A program made the translations under genes and the position numbers. From positions 1 to 38,995 of the IMG/VR virus record IMGVR_UViG_3300032299_000539: 38,995 nucleotides of DNA; one strand, given 5' to 3'. Source of the stretch: a virus. This document shows positions 20,581-28,700 of the stretch, one piece after another (the stretch's first letter is position 1; every line of letters begins with the position of its first letter). A model generated the notes under the pieces. That model ran no database searches. It saw only the letters and a list, made by a program, of their open reading frames with translations, and was not told the origin of the DNA.

Positions 20581-20897
20581 AACCTAATGACATTGCCCTC
20601 ATCCTACGCCCCACCATTGTGGATGGTAAATATACAAACACCTTTCAAGTGTTAGTCAGTGGCTTTGGTCCACTAACTATCAGTGAAGATGATGTTAATA
20701 ACTTGATTGGTATGGCTACGATATTGGCATCAGTAATTCCACACATGGAAGAAGATGAGCAACTAGCTAACAAGATTGTTGAATATTGTGGCAAGATGTT
20801 TGGTGATCTTGGTGACTTTGTTTACAACCCAAACCACGATAGCTTTGGTGATGGTAGCTTCACCATTAACACTAAAACAGTTGGAGGTGTGCAATGA
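20559..20897 (+). CDS. Small protein of the replication operon, 112 aa
   Basis: Begins MDSSTNLKPNDIALILRPTI. A beta-rich start followed by a helical middle (NLIGMATILASVIPHMEED). I do not recognise a named family. The RBS (AAGGACAG) lies in the end of the exonuclease gene, which it overlaps by 22 nt. Confidence 0.78.
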   Translation: MDSSTNLKPNDIALILRPTIVDGKYTNTFQVLVSGFGPLTISEDDVNNLIGMATILASVIPHMEEDEQLANKIVEYCGKMFGDLGDFVYNPNHDSFGDGSFTINTKTVGGVQ

Positions 20898-21157
20898 ATG
20901 TAGATGATACACTGGCAACAAGAGCCACTAGATATGGTAACTATAAAGAAGATGTCTCTAGAGTTTCTCAAGCATTGAAAGATATTTTGAGATCTGGTGA
21001 AGTATGGAAAGAGATGGATGATGATATGAAGGAAAGCCTTGATCTCATCTGTAACAAGATGTCTCGCATTGTTAATGGTGATCCTTGGTATCATGACTCA
21101 TGGCATGACATCATTGGCTACGCTAGACTGGTTGAAGAAAGAATTGAAAAGCTATGA
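20894..21157 (+). CDS. DUF6378-like protein, 87 aa
   Basis: Pattern RATRYGNYKEDVSRVSQALK ... ICNKMSRIVNGDPWYHDSWH then DIIGYARL. This matches from memory the small phage DUF6378 proteins ('RG-rYGdf---a-i-q-lk... KiaRI-nGd---DsW-DiaGYa-L'). The alternating acidic and His residues (DSWHD) are like those of MazG-type nucleotide pyrophosphohydrolases; a dNTP-related role is only inference. RBS GGAGG. Confidence 0.82.
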   Translation: MNVDDTLATRATRYGNYKEDVSRVSQALKDILRSGEVWKEMDDDMKESLDLICNKMSRIVNGDPWYHDSWHDIIGYARLVEERIEKL

Positions 21158-21330
21158 TCACAGTAGACATTAGTTTAAAAGTATTCTTTAAACCAGAAGA
21201 CCTGCCTAATGTCTATCTGAATGAAGAAGTGTTGAGCGAGGTGATCATTGAAAACCTCACAGCCTCATTGGAAAAAATGGATTCATATGAATTGGTATTC
21301 AAGCATGTGGATGTGGAGGGACTAGAATGA
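21154..21330 (+). CDS. 58-aa acidic protein, short gene
   Basis: Begins MITVDISLKVFFKPEDLPNV and ends HVDVEGLE. ATGA overlaps join it to both neighbours, so it fits exactly between two genes and is surely translated. A strand-rich start and a charged helix follow. Function unknown. Confidence 0.78.
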   Translation: MITVDISLKVFFKPEDLPNVYLNEEVLSEVIIENLTASLEKMDSYELVFKHVDVEGLE

Positions 21331-21527
21331 AAATCAACTCTGTAACAATTAGAGAAGCAAGCAACGGCTATGTTGTTGAACATCTTGCTGAATCCGAATA
21401 TGATAAATTCCTGTCTGAGTTTGTTGCTCTGGATGTTGACGAAGCACTGGCAATAACCAGAGATTTATTTGTGCATTACGATGCTGCTGACATGTCGCAT
21501 TTAGTAGATACACCAGTTGGCAGATAA
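21327..21527 (+). CDS. Small acidic protein, 66 aa
   Basis: Begins MKINSVTIREASNGYVVEHL. A small alpha-beta protein with an acidic helix (VALDVDEALAITRDLF). RBS TGGAGGGA. Overlaps the HNH gene by 11 nt. Function unknown. Confidence 0.75.
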   Translation: MKINSVTIREASNGYVVEHLAESEYDKFLSEFVALDVDEALAITRDLFVHYDAADMSHLVDTPVGR

Positions 21528-21900
21528 CAAAAAAAGAAATGGTGGCGAGTGGACTGACTCTAGGTTCAGAAGCTTTGTCACCTCTGCTCTTCGTGCTGCG
21601 TCTAGACGTTGGCCTCCTAAGTTCAAAGCTTTGAAAGAAGCTTTTGTTGGTAGGAAGACTAACAAGAAGACGGGCAAGCTGGCAATGCATTACAAGTGTG
21701 CAAAGTGTAAGAAGCATTTTGTTGCTGCTGATGTACAGGTAGATCATGTGTTACCAGTGGTAGATCCTAAAGTAGGCTTTGTTAGTTGGGACATGTTCAT
21801 TGATCGTATCTTCTGTGAGATAGAGAACTTGCAAGTGATGTGTAAGCCCTGTCATAAAGTTAAGACAGAACTAGAGAAGGCAGAAAGGAAAAAGAAATGA
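21517..21900 (+). CDS. HNH-type endonuclease, TTG start, 127 aa
   Basis: A family common in phages ('GGEWTDSRFRSFVTSALR' then 'ASRRWPPKF'). It has two zinc-type pairs (CAKC and CKPC), HNH core DVQVDHVLPVV, and NLQVMCKPCHKVKT. The core His is in VDH, and the second part ends CH. No in-frame ATG exists before the conserved start, so it must begin at TTG 21517 and overlap the previous gene; translation is probably low. Beside the exonuclease it may act in DNA processing or host DNA degradation. Confidence 0.85.
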   Translation: MADNKKRNGGEWTDSRFRSFVTSALRAASRRWPPKFKALKEAFVGRKTNKKTGKLAMHYKCAKCKKHFVAADVQVDHVLPVVDPKVGFVSWDMFIDRIFCEIENLQVMCKPCHKVKTELEKAERKKK

Positions 21901-22082
21901 ATGCAATTTTATTAAAAGAACATGAAGATGGTAGTGCTACTTATTCATTTGATATGACATCTGAAGAGCGTGAGACACTGCTTAGTCTGGGTATAATAAC
22001 AGCCCTTAAAAACGGCATCAAAGAAGGAAGTAAATATGTTGGTGACATTGATGTTAACAACACACAAGACAACACAATCTGA
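21897..22082 (+). CDS. Small conserved phage protein, 61 aa
   Basis: Begins MNAILLKEHEDGSATYSFDM; the phrase LLKEHEDGSATYSFDMT and LGIITALKNGI is a recurring small phage family. No function known. RBS AAGGAAAAAG. It is the last gene before the terminator. Confidence 0.78.
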   Translation: MNAILLKEHEDGSATYSFDMTSEERETLLSLGIITALKNGIKEGSKYVGDIDVNNTQDNTI

Positions 22083-22102
22083 GGTATAACTACCTTTCCT
22101 CT

Positions 22103-22124
22103 GGGAGCTTTGGCTCCCTTTTTT
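22103..22124 (+). terminator. Rho-independent terminator
   Basis: GGGAGC-tttg-GCTCCC followed by six T: a 6-bp GC-rich stem with a 4-nt loop. A second small hairpin (GGTA-taac-TACC) precedes it at 22083-22094. It closes the replication unit before the RNR genes, which therefore need partial read-through, antitermination or an unseen promoter. Confidence 0.9.
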
Positions 22125-22144
22125 ATCACTCTTTAGGAATATTT

Positions 22145-23926
22145 ATGGCAAAGTTTAAGGTCAACATTGACCTGTCTCGGGATAGTTTGTTTGATGAATT
22201 AGGTATCCAGAGACTCCGAGAAAGTTATATGAAAGAGGAAGAAGTTAGTCCTCAAGAAAGATTTGCTTATGTATCAGAATCATTTGCCTCAAACCAAGAA
22301 CACGCTCAAAGACTATATAACTACAGCAGTAAGCACTGGCTTAGTTACTCTACACCCATCCTATCTTTTGGTCGCTCTAAGAGGGGGCTTCCTATTAGCT
22401 GCTTTCTTAATTACATGGACGATAGTGCAGAAGGCTTGGTCGATAACCTATCAGAAACTAACTGGCTATCCATGTATGGTGGTGGTGTCGGTGTGCATGT
22501 GGGCATCCGCAATAGTGATGATAAGTCTACTGGTGTTATGCCCCACCTTAAGATCTACGATGCTAGCTCATTGGCCTACCGTCAAGGACGTACAAGACGG
22601 GGCAGCTATGCTGCCTATCTAGACATCCATCACCCTGACATCATCCAGTTCTTAGAGATGCGTAAGCCTACTGGTGACCAGAATGTACGCACACTAAACC
22701 TACATCATGGCATCAACATCACTGATGAATTTATGACCATCATTGAGAAGGCCATGAAAGACCCAGACTTTGATGACAGCTTCCAACTAAAGAATCCTGC
22801 CACTGGTGAAGTGGTGGAGACAGTGTCTGCTAAATATCTGTGGCAGAAAATATTGGACCTACGCATGCAGACGGGTGAGCCATATCTAGTCTTTATTGAT
22901 ACAGCTAATAAGGCTATGCCTAAGTGGTTGAGTGATAAAGGCTTGAAGATTAATGGCAGCAATCTATGTACAGAAATCTTCTTACCAACTAATGAGAAAC
23001 GAACAGCAGTTTGTTGCTTGTCTTCTCTCAACTTAGAATACTATGATGACTGGAAAGATGATAAGCAGTTCATCTTGGATGTTATGGAAATGCTAGACAA
23101 TGTCTTGCAATACTTTATTGATAAAGCACCATCAACAATTACTAGAGCTAAGTACAGCGCAATGATGGAGCGTAGCATTGGAGTGGGTGCGCTAGGCTTC
23201 CATGCTTTTTTACAGAAGAAAGGTGTAGCCATCGATGGTGTGATGGCTAAGAGTTATAACAATGAAATATTTAAACATATACATGCTTCGTGTCTACGGG
23301 CTGATGCTGTCTTGGAGCAGCAGCGTGGTAGTTGTGTCGATGCTGGCCTTGATAATATTAGTAGAAGGTTTAGTCATCACACTGCTATTGCTCCTAATGC
23401 CAGTAGCAGTCTTATTATGGGGAATACTAGCCCTTCAGTCGAGCCGTACAGAGCGAATGTTTTTAGGCAGGACACACTTAGTGGAGCATTCGTCTATAAG
23501 AATAGGTTCTTGAAGGCACAACTTGCTGCACTGGATATGGACAATGACGATGTGTGGGCATCCATCATTAGCAATGAAGGATCTGTACAGCACTTAGACA
23601 TTCCTGAACAGTTGAAGGAAGTATTTAAAACTGCTATGGAAATTGATCAGAGGTGGCTCATTGAACTAGCAGCAGACAGACAACAATACATTGACCAAGG
23701 CCAGAGCATTAACCTGTTCTTCCCTGCAAATGTATCTATTAAATATTTGCATGCCATCCACTTCCTTGCTTGGAAAAGTGGATTGAAAAGCTTATACTAT
23801 CTTCGTTCAGAGAAGGTAAGGAAAGCAGATAAGGTTGGTGCTCAAATCAAGCGTCAGAAGATTGAAGATGATATTGATTTGAAGCAGGTGGCTGATGGTG
23901 AAACTTGTTTAGCATGTGAGGGATGA
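22145..23926 (+). CDS. nrdA: Ribonucleotide reductase large subunit, class Ia, 593 aa
   Basis: Converts ribonucleotides to deoxyribonucleotides with NrdB. The redox pair is C86 (PISCFLN) and C290 (AVCCLSSLN). The active site is N273, C275, E277 (NLCTEI). Radical transfer tyrosines are Y551 and Y552 (LYYLRSEK). The C-terminal shuttle cysteines are C588 and C591 (TCLACEG). At 593 aa it is shorter than E. coli NrdA (761) and starts directly at the catalytic domain. The ATP-cone that allows dATP inhibition is therefore missing. The start uses AGGAA and follows the terminator. Confidence 0.95.
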   Translation: MAKFKVNIDLSRDSLFDELGIQRLRESYMKEEEVSPQERFAYVSESFASNQEHAQRLYNYSSKHWLSYSTPILSFGRSKRGLPISCFLNYMDDSAEGLVDNLSETNWLSMYGGGVGVHVGIRNSDDKSTGVMPHLKIYDASSLAYRQGRTRRGSYAAYLDIHHPDIIQFLEMRKPTGDQNVRTLNLHHGINITDEFMTIIEKAMKDPDFDDSFQLKNPATGEVVETVSAKYLWQKILDLRMQTGEPYLVFIDTANKAMPKWLSDKGLKINGSNLCTEIFLPTNEKRTAVCCLSSLNLEYYDDWKDDKQFILDVMEMLDNVLQYFIDKAPSTITRAKYSAMMERSIGVGALGFHAFLQKKGVAIDGVMAKSYNNEIFKHIHASCLRADAVLEQQRGSCVDAGLDNISRRFSHHTAIAPNASSSLIMGNTSPSVEPYRANVFRQDTLSGAFVYKNRFLKAQLAALDMDNDDVWASIISNEGSVQHLDIPEQLKEVFKTAMEIDQRWLIELAADRQQYIDQGQSINLFFPANVSIKYLHAIHFLAWKSGLKSLYYLRSEKVRKADKVGAQIKRQKIEDDIDLKQVADGETCLACEG

Positions 23927-23927
23927 T

Positions 23928-24887
23928 ATGGTAAGAACAAAAGCAGATATTACGCAAGAGCGTACAACATTCAAACCATTCAAATATCCTTGGGCATATG
24001 ATGCTTGGCTTCAGCATGAGCAAAGCCATTGGCTTCATACTGAAGTGCCTATGTCTGAGGATGTTAAAGACTACAGAAAACTCAGTGCTAATGAGCAAGA
24101 GTTTCTTACTAAAATCTTACGCTTCTTTGTACAAGGTGACTTAGACATTGGCAGTGGTTATCATGACCACTACATTCCAGTGTTCAAACAACCTGAAGTA
24201 AGAATGATGATGAGTGGCTTTGCAGGTAGGGAAGCTTTGCATGTGGCAGCATATGCTCACCTCATTGAAACCTTGGGCTTGCCTGAATCTACCTACAATG
24301 AATTCCTCCAATACAAAGAGATGGTGGAGAAGCACGACTACATCAGCAATCTGAATGCAGCACCAATGGCTGAAAAAATTGCAGCCATCTCTGCCTTTGG
24401 TGAAGGCATGCAACTATTCTCTAGCTTTGTAATGTTGCTAAACTTTGCAAGGAATGGTAAGCTTAAAGGGTTGGGCCAAATTATTGCTTGGTCCATCGTT
24501 GACGAAACTCAACATGCTGAAGGCATGATTAAGGTCTATCGTGAATACGTTAAACACCATCAGAATGAAACGACTTCGGATCGCATTAAAGAAATTGCAC
24601 ATCAAATGGTGGGTCTGGAAGATCAGTTTGTGGATCTGGCTTTTTCAATGGTCGAGGTTGAGAAGCTTACGAAAGAAGAAGTGAAGCAATACATCCGCTA
24701 CATTGCAGATCGTAGACTCATCTCTATGGGAATGAAGGGCATCTACAAGATTAAGAAGAATCCTCTGCCGTGGGTGGATGGTATGCTTGGTGTTAGCCAC
24801 ACCAACTTCTTTGAGCAGCGTGTAACAGATTACAGCAAGGGTGCTACCACTGGTACATGGGATGATGTATGGGGTAAGGCAGCATGA
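23928..24887 (+). CDS. nrdB: Ribonucleotide reductase small subunit, class Ia, 319 aa
   Basis: Makes the tyrosyl radical for NrdA with a di-iron centre. Ligands by spacing with E. coli: D71 (QGDLD), E102 and H105 (REALHVAAY), E159 (FGEG), and E193 and H196 (DETQHAEG). The radical tyrosine is Y109. D71 to E102 is 31 residues, as in E. coli D84-E115. ATG 23928, just after the NrdA stop, has RBS GAGGGAT. It is one operon with nrdA. The C-terminus ends TWDDVWGKAA and lacks the usual long docking tail. Confidence 0.95.
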   Translation: MVRTKADITQERTTFKPFKYPWAYDAWLQHEQSHWLHTEVPMSEDVKDYRKLSANEQEFLTKILRFFVQGDLDIGSGYHDHYIPVFKQPEVRMMMSGFAGREALHVAAYAHLIETLGLPESTYNEFLQYKEMVEKHDYISNLNAAPMAEKIAAISAFGEGMQLFSSFVMLLNFARNGKLKGLGQIIAWSIVDETQHAEGMIKVYREYVKHHQNETTSDRIKEIAHQMVGLEDQFVDLAFSMVEVEKLTKEEVKQYIRYIADRRLISMGMKGIYKIKKNPLPWVDGMLGVSHTNFFEQRVTDYSKGATTGTWDDVWGKAA

Positions 24888-25090
24888 TAGTTGTTAATGT
24901 CAGACAAGGCATAGGACTAGACATTGAATATAATGATGACATATGTCACATTGTTAATGATGGTGGAAACACTGATAAGTTGTATGCATATAGTGGTATA
25001 CTAATCAAGTTGCCTTTCATTAGCATCTACATTGGTGAGTTTGATGAAATCGGATCGCTCACTAATAGCAATAAATCTACAGGGGAATAA
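24884..25090 (+). CDS. Small beta-rich protein, 68 aa
   Basis: Begins MIVVNVRQGIGLDIEYNDDI. Predicted as a small beta protein. A glutaredoxin or thioredoxin is common after NrdB, but the CxxC motif is absent. ATGA overlap with nrdB suggests co-translation. Function unknown. Confidence 0.7.
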   Translation: MIVVNVRQGIGLDIEYNDDICHIVNDGGNTDKLYAYSGILIKLPFISIYIGEFDEIGSLTNSNKSTGE

Positions 25091-25091
25091 C

Positions 25092-25283
25092 ATGCAAGTC
25101 AAGTCTGAACGATCTGCACCACTGCGTATTCAATTTGAACAAGGCTATAAAGCTTTCAGACACGGATGGATGGTCAATCAATATGACCCACTGTCTGTGG
25201 CAGGTAAAGAATGGCAACGGGGATTTGACCGTGGCTACTTCGATAACATTGAAAGACTCAATGGCTACCAAGCGGTTCGATAA
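25092..25283 (+). CDS. RMF/CrpP-like small protein, 63 aa
   Basis: The core reads QGYKAFRHGWMVNQYDPLSV, followed by KEWQRGFDRGYFDN. The pattern 'GY-Af--G---N-Y------W--GF--G' resembles ribosome modulation factor, which pairs ribosomes into hibernating 100S particles, and related small CrpP-type proteins. The match is by pattern only. Start ATG 25092 with RBS AGGGGAA. If real, it could help switch host translation off. Confidence 0.6.
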   Translation: MQVKSERSAPLRIQFEQGYKAFRHGWMVNQYDPLSVAGKEWQRGFDRGYFDNIERLNGYQAVR

Positions 25284-25719
25284 AGAACTCCACGACACCT
25301 ACGACAAGTTTGGAAGAGATGTAGTTAAAAGCTATGTCTCTTCTTTTTGGAATATGGAAGCTAGAGATAATCCCAATAGATATGGGATTGATCTGCATCT
25401 GTATAAAGATGATTTGTTGGTGGGGTATGCTGAGGCAGAGGTCAGACTATCGTGGAAAACTGTAGAGTTTCCATACGAAGATTTGAATGTACCTGCTAGG
25501 AAGAAGAAGCTCTTAACACAAGAGATGCCTACACACTTCTTCTCAATTAACAAAGATGGAACAGCCTTGTTTCATTGCGAAGCTGCTGCTGTATTAGCTT
25601 CAGAAATTAAAGAGTCTAGAAACAAATATGTCTACCAAGGAGAACTCTTTTACAAGGTTCCTCTTGATAGACTTTCTTATGTAGTATTATCTACGACTGG
25701 CGAGGCCACCCTTAGCTAA
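25261..25719 (+). CDS. Possible restriction-endonuclease-like protein, 152 aa
   Basis: Contains YGIDLHLYKDD, then AEAEVRLSWKTVEFPYEDLN, then VPARKKKLL and PTHFFSINKDGTAL. Asp in the first motif and Glu-x-Glu near the Lys-rich part could form a PD-(D/E)xK site; this is a motif guess. ATG 25261 is chosen; an upstream in-frame ATG at 25135 would overlap the previous gene fully. The last 33 nt overlap the converging 1756-aa gene on the other strand. Confidence 0.62.
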   Translation: MATKRFDKELHDTYDKFGRDVVKSYVSSFWNMEARDNPNRYGIDLHLYKDDLLVGYAEAEVRLSWKTVEFPYEDLNVPARKKKLLTQEMPTHFFSINKDGTALFHCEAAAVLASEIKESRNKYVYQGELFYKVPLDRLSYVVLSTTGEATLS

Positions 25720-28700
25720 GCCAATTCTCTTTTTAGTTTCTTTATCTCTGTAGGTTCCACCTACCAAGTCTCTAATAGCATCAACAGCTTTAATCTCTTC
25801 TCTATTGATATCTTTTAATACAGAGCTAGGTGTGTCCATGCCTACATTGTATTTACGCAACACTTTGAATTGATCTTCCAATACTCTCAAAGCTTCTGCC
25901 TTATCTTTATTACCCACTTTTTCAAGAGAAGCAATTACTTTAGGAATGAAGTCATCAACTTCCATGTAGATGTCGGATTGATTCTTAGCGAACATCTTTA
26001 ATCTACCTGCTGTTGTTTGACTACTCTTAATGATAGGGGTTTCTCCAGCTTTTAAAGCTGCTGCGCCACCTGTCTCTCTAAATTCATTCCTGATAATACT
26101 ACGAATGGTTCTGTAAGCATTCAAGGATTGGACTTCTTCACTCCCCCTACCACCTTCTTTAATAGGCTTCATAGTTTCTGGAACAAGAAAATCATCCTTT
26201 ATACTTTGTAACTTGTACATAGCCATTCGTTTAACTTTATCTTGTTGTTCGGCTAAAGGAATCTTCTTTTCTGTCTCTCTCATGTTTCTACTAATAGCAA
26301 GCTTTTCACTCTCAGTAAAAGCATCTTCTGTTTCTTTTAAGCCAAGAGAACGAGGAATACCTAAAGGACGAGCAACAGTAGGACTACCAGTGATAGAACG
26401 AGCTATGGTATTCATGTCACCATTACCAGCAGACTTTCTATATTGTTCCATAGGCATGTTAATTCTTCTAAATTCATAATCAGCGTATGGAATCTTAGTC
26501 TCTAAAATATTAGCAGGTTCTTTGCCACCAAAGCGAGGATCACTTAGATTAAATCTAATGTCTTTAGTAAAGGAAGTTGCTCCAATATTTAACTCAGTGT
26601 GCCAAGTGTCTGAAATATTTTGTGGGTCAGTAAACCCTCTCTTTAAAATATCATCAGCATTTGTTTCTGTACCATGATAGAGGGTTACTGGTGGCCTATC
26701 TTTATATTTAACACGCAAATCATCCAGCTTCTTTTGTAATGGAATAGAGAATGAAACAAAATCTTCTACAGCTTTTGGATCATTAACATCTACTTCTTTA
26801 CCTTTGGCTGCTCTGTATTCACCCTGAGCTACAGCAATAACATCATCCTCAATCTTACCTGCCACATTAGGCATTTCAATAAGTTTATCAAAGGCGTTAG
26901 TTCTAAGGTCTTTTAGTGAAGAGAGTGTGTTTTGTCTTGTCTCTAAACCAGTACCAAACTTAGGTTTATTAAGATTTATTTCAGACAGTTCCTTCATATA
27001 AGGAGATATAGGTTCTTCCATAGGAAGATCTGTTTTAATTTCTGGAACCACTTCAGGCTCTATCTTAGGGGGTGGAACAGCCTCAGCTTCTGATACAAGC
27101 TTTTCCATCTCAACATCAACTGGCTTAGGCTGAGATACAGCAGGACCATACTTGTTCTTAACATAGGGTGTCTTAGCAATAGCAGATGCAGGTGCAGCTA
27201 GTGCTTGTGCTGTTTGCTGTGTAACAGGAGTAACAGAATGCTTGGTAATAATATCACCAAGAGACATTGTTCCTCTTTTAATACCAGCCTCAGCAGCTTC
27301 ACCAACAATCTTCTTAGCCATTGAGCCGCCAACACTCATCTTCACAACACCACCAGCAGCATAACCAGAACTAATTAGTCCTGTATCTTTAGCTAAAGTA
27401 ACTGCTTCTTTGTAGTCTGTAGCTGGATCAAAAGGTCTACCAAACACTTCTCTAAACTGACTACTAATGACTTTCAGCTTAGAAGCTGTAAGCTTCTTCA
27501 TTTGATTTTCATACAGAGAAGCTTTACCAAGATCTCTTACATCACCGCCTACAGCATATCCGGGCAGCTCTCTCATGGCTGCAGCAATTGCTAGAGCAGA
27601 AGCATAGTCTTTGGTTGTTTCTAAATCCTTACCTTGTTGTTGTTTATATGTTTCAACAACAACACGCTTAAGTTCTGCTGGTAGCTTAGAGTATTGTACT
27701 TCGTACAAGCGAGGTTGTTTACCAGCAGCAAAAGCTGCTGCTTCATCTTTACTAGTAGCAATTTCTTTAGCTGTTTTCTGCGCCCACCCAATCAGATTCT
27801 GTAGAGCTATCTTCTGCAGATCTTTACTAGCTTCTGAATAGAAACTAGTATTCTTAAGATTGTCAAACTGTTCCATAACCAATGGAGCCATAACCTTACG
27901 AGCTTCAGCATCTACAATCTTGTCACCAGTGGTGGTGAAGATTTTATTAAAAGGTACTTTGAGTCGAGAAACTTCACCTTCAAGTTCAGAAGGCACTCCT
28001 TTAATAGCAATACCCGATAACATCTTCAATGGACCATTGTCATTAAAGGCTGCTGTTTCTCTCAATGGTGGTTGATATACTGGAAGCTCTTGTTTCAATA
28101 TAGGAGTACGCTTCATCAACTGTTGTGTAGCTGAAGAAGTAAAGCCTTCCTCACCTGCCGGAATCTGATAAGCATCTCTAGGCAGAGTTTCGTTACGATC
28201 AATAGCACCAATGATGTCGCTGATCTGTTGGAAAGGAACAAGTGCTCTACCTAAATATTCACCAACCCACTCACCAAAGAATGTCTTAACTTTGTTATTT
28301 GCTGTGTCTTCGCCAGTCCCTGCATTGGATTGTGCTTCAGCAAACTTATCACCAAGCCATGAATATGTACCTGCTGGTGCTTTGAAACCAGTCATGGCTT
28401 CTAAAAATTCTTTAGATTTAAATTCGTCTGTTCTACCATTTTGAAATTTAACAAGGTAGTCACCTAGTGCTAAGAAAGGAGCAGCAGGAAATAAAGCTCT
28501 AGCATCTACAGTGGAGCCATCAGGATTCTTTGTGTTGTACCACTCAGTGTCTTGATTTTCTTGTCTATATTTATAAGCAGCATACAAAGCAGCAGTGCCT
28601 ACAGCACCTTTAGAAAAGTTCTCAAGTCCTATAGTGACTTGTTTAGTTCCCATATCAGCTTCACCCTTAGCCATCTTTGTCAAACCAGCAGCAATGTCTG

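Noticed and set aside
10350-22093. Shared 11-mer GGTATAACTAC at 10350 and 22083
   Set aside because: Pairs of identical 11-mers are expected by chance in 39 kb; not evidence for a shared site.
24884-25090. Glutaredoxin or thioredoxin partner for the RNR
   Set aside because: Only one Cys is present and no CxxC motif.
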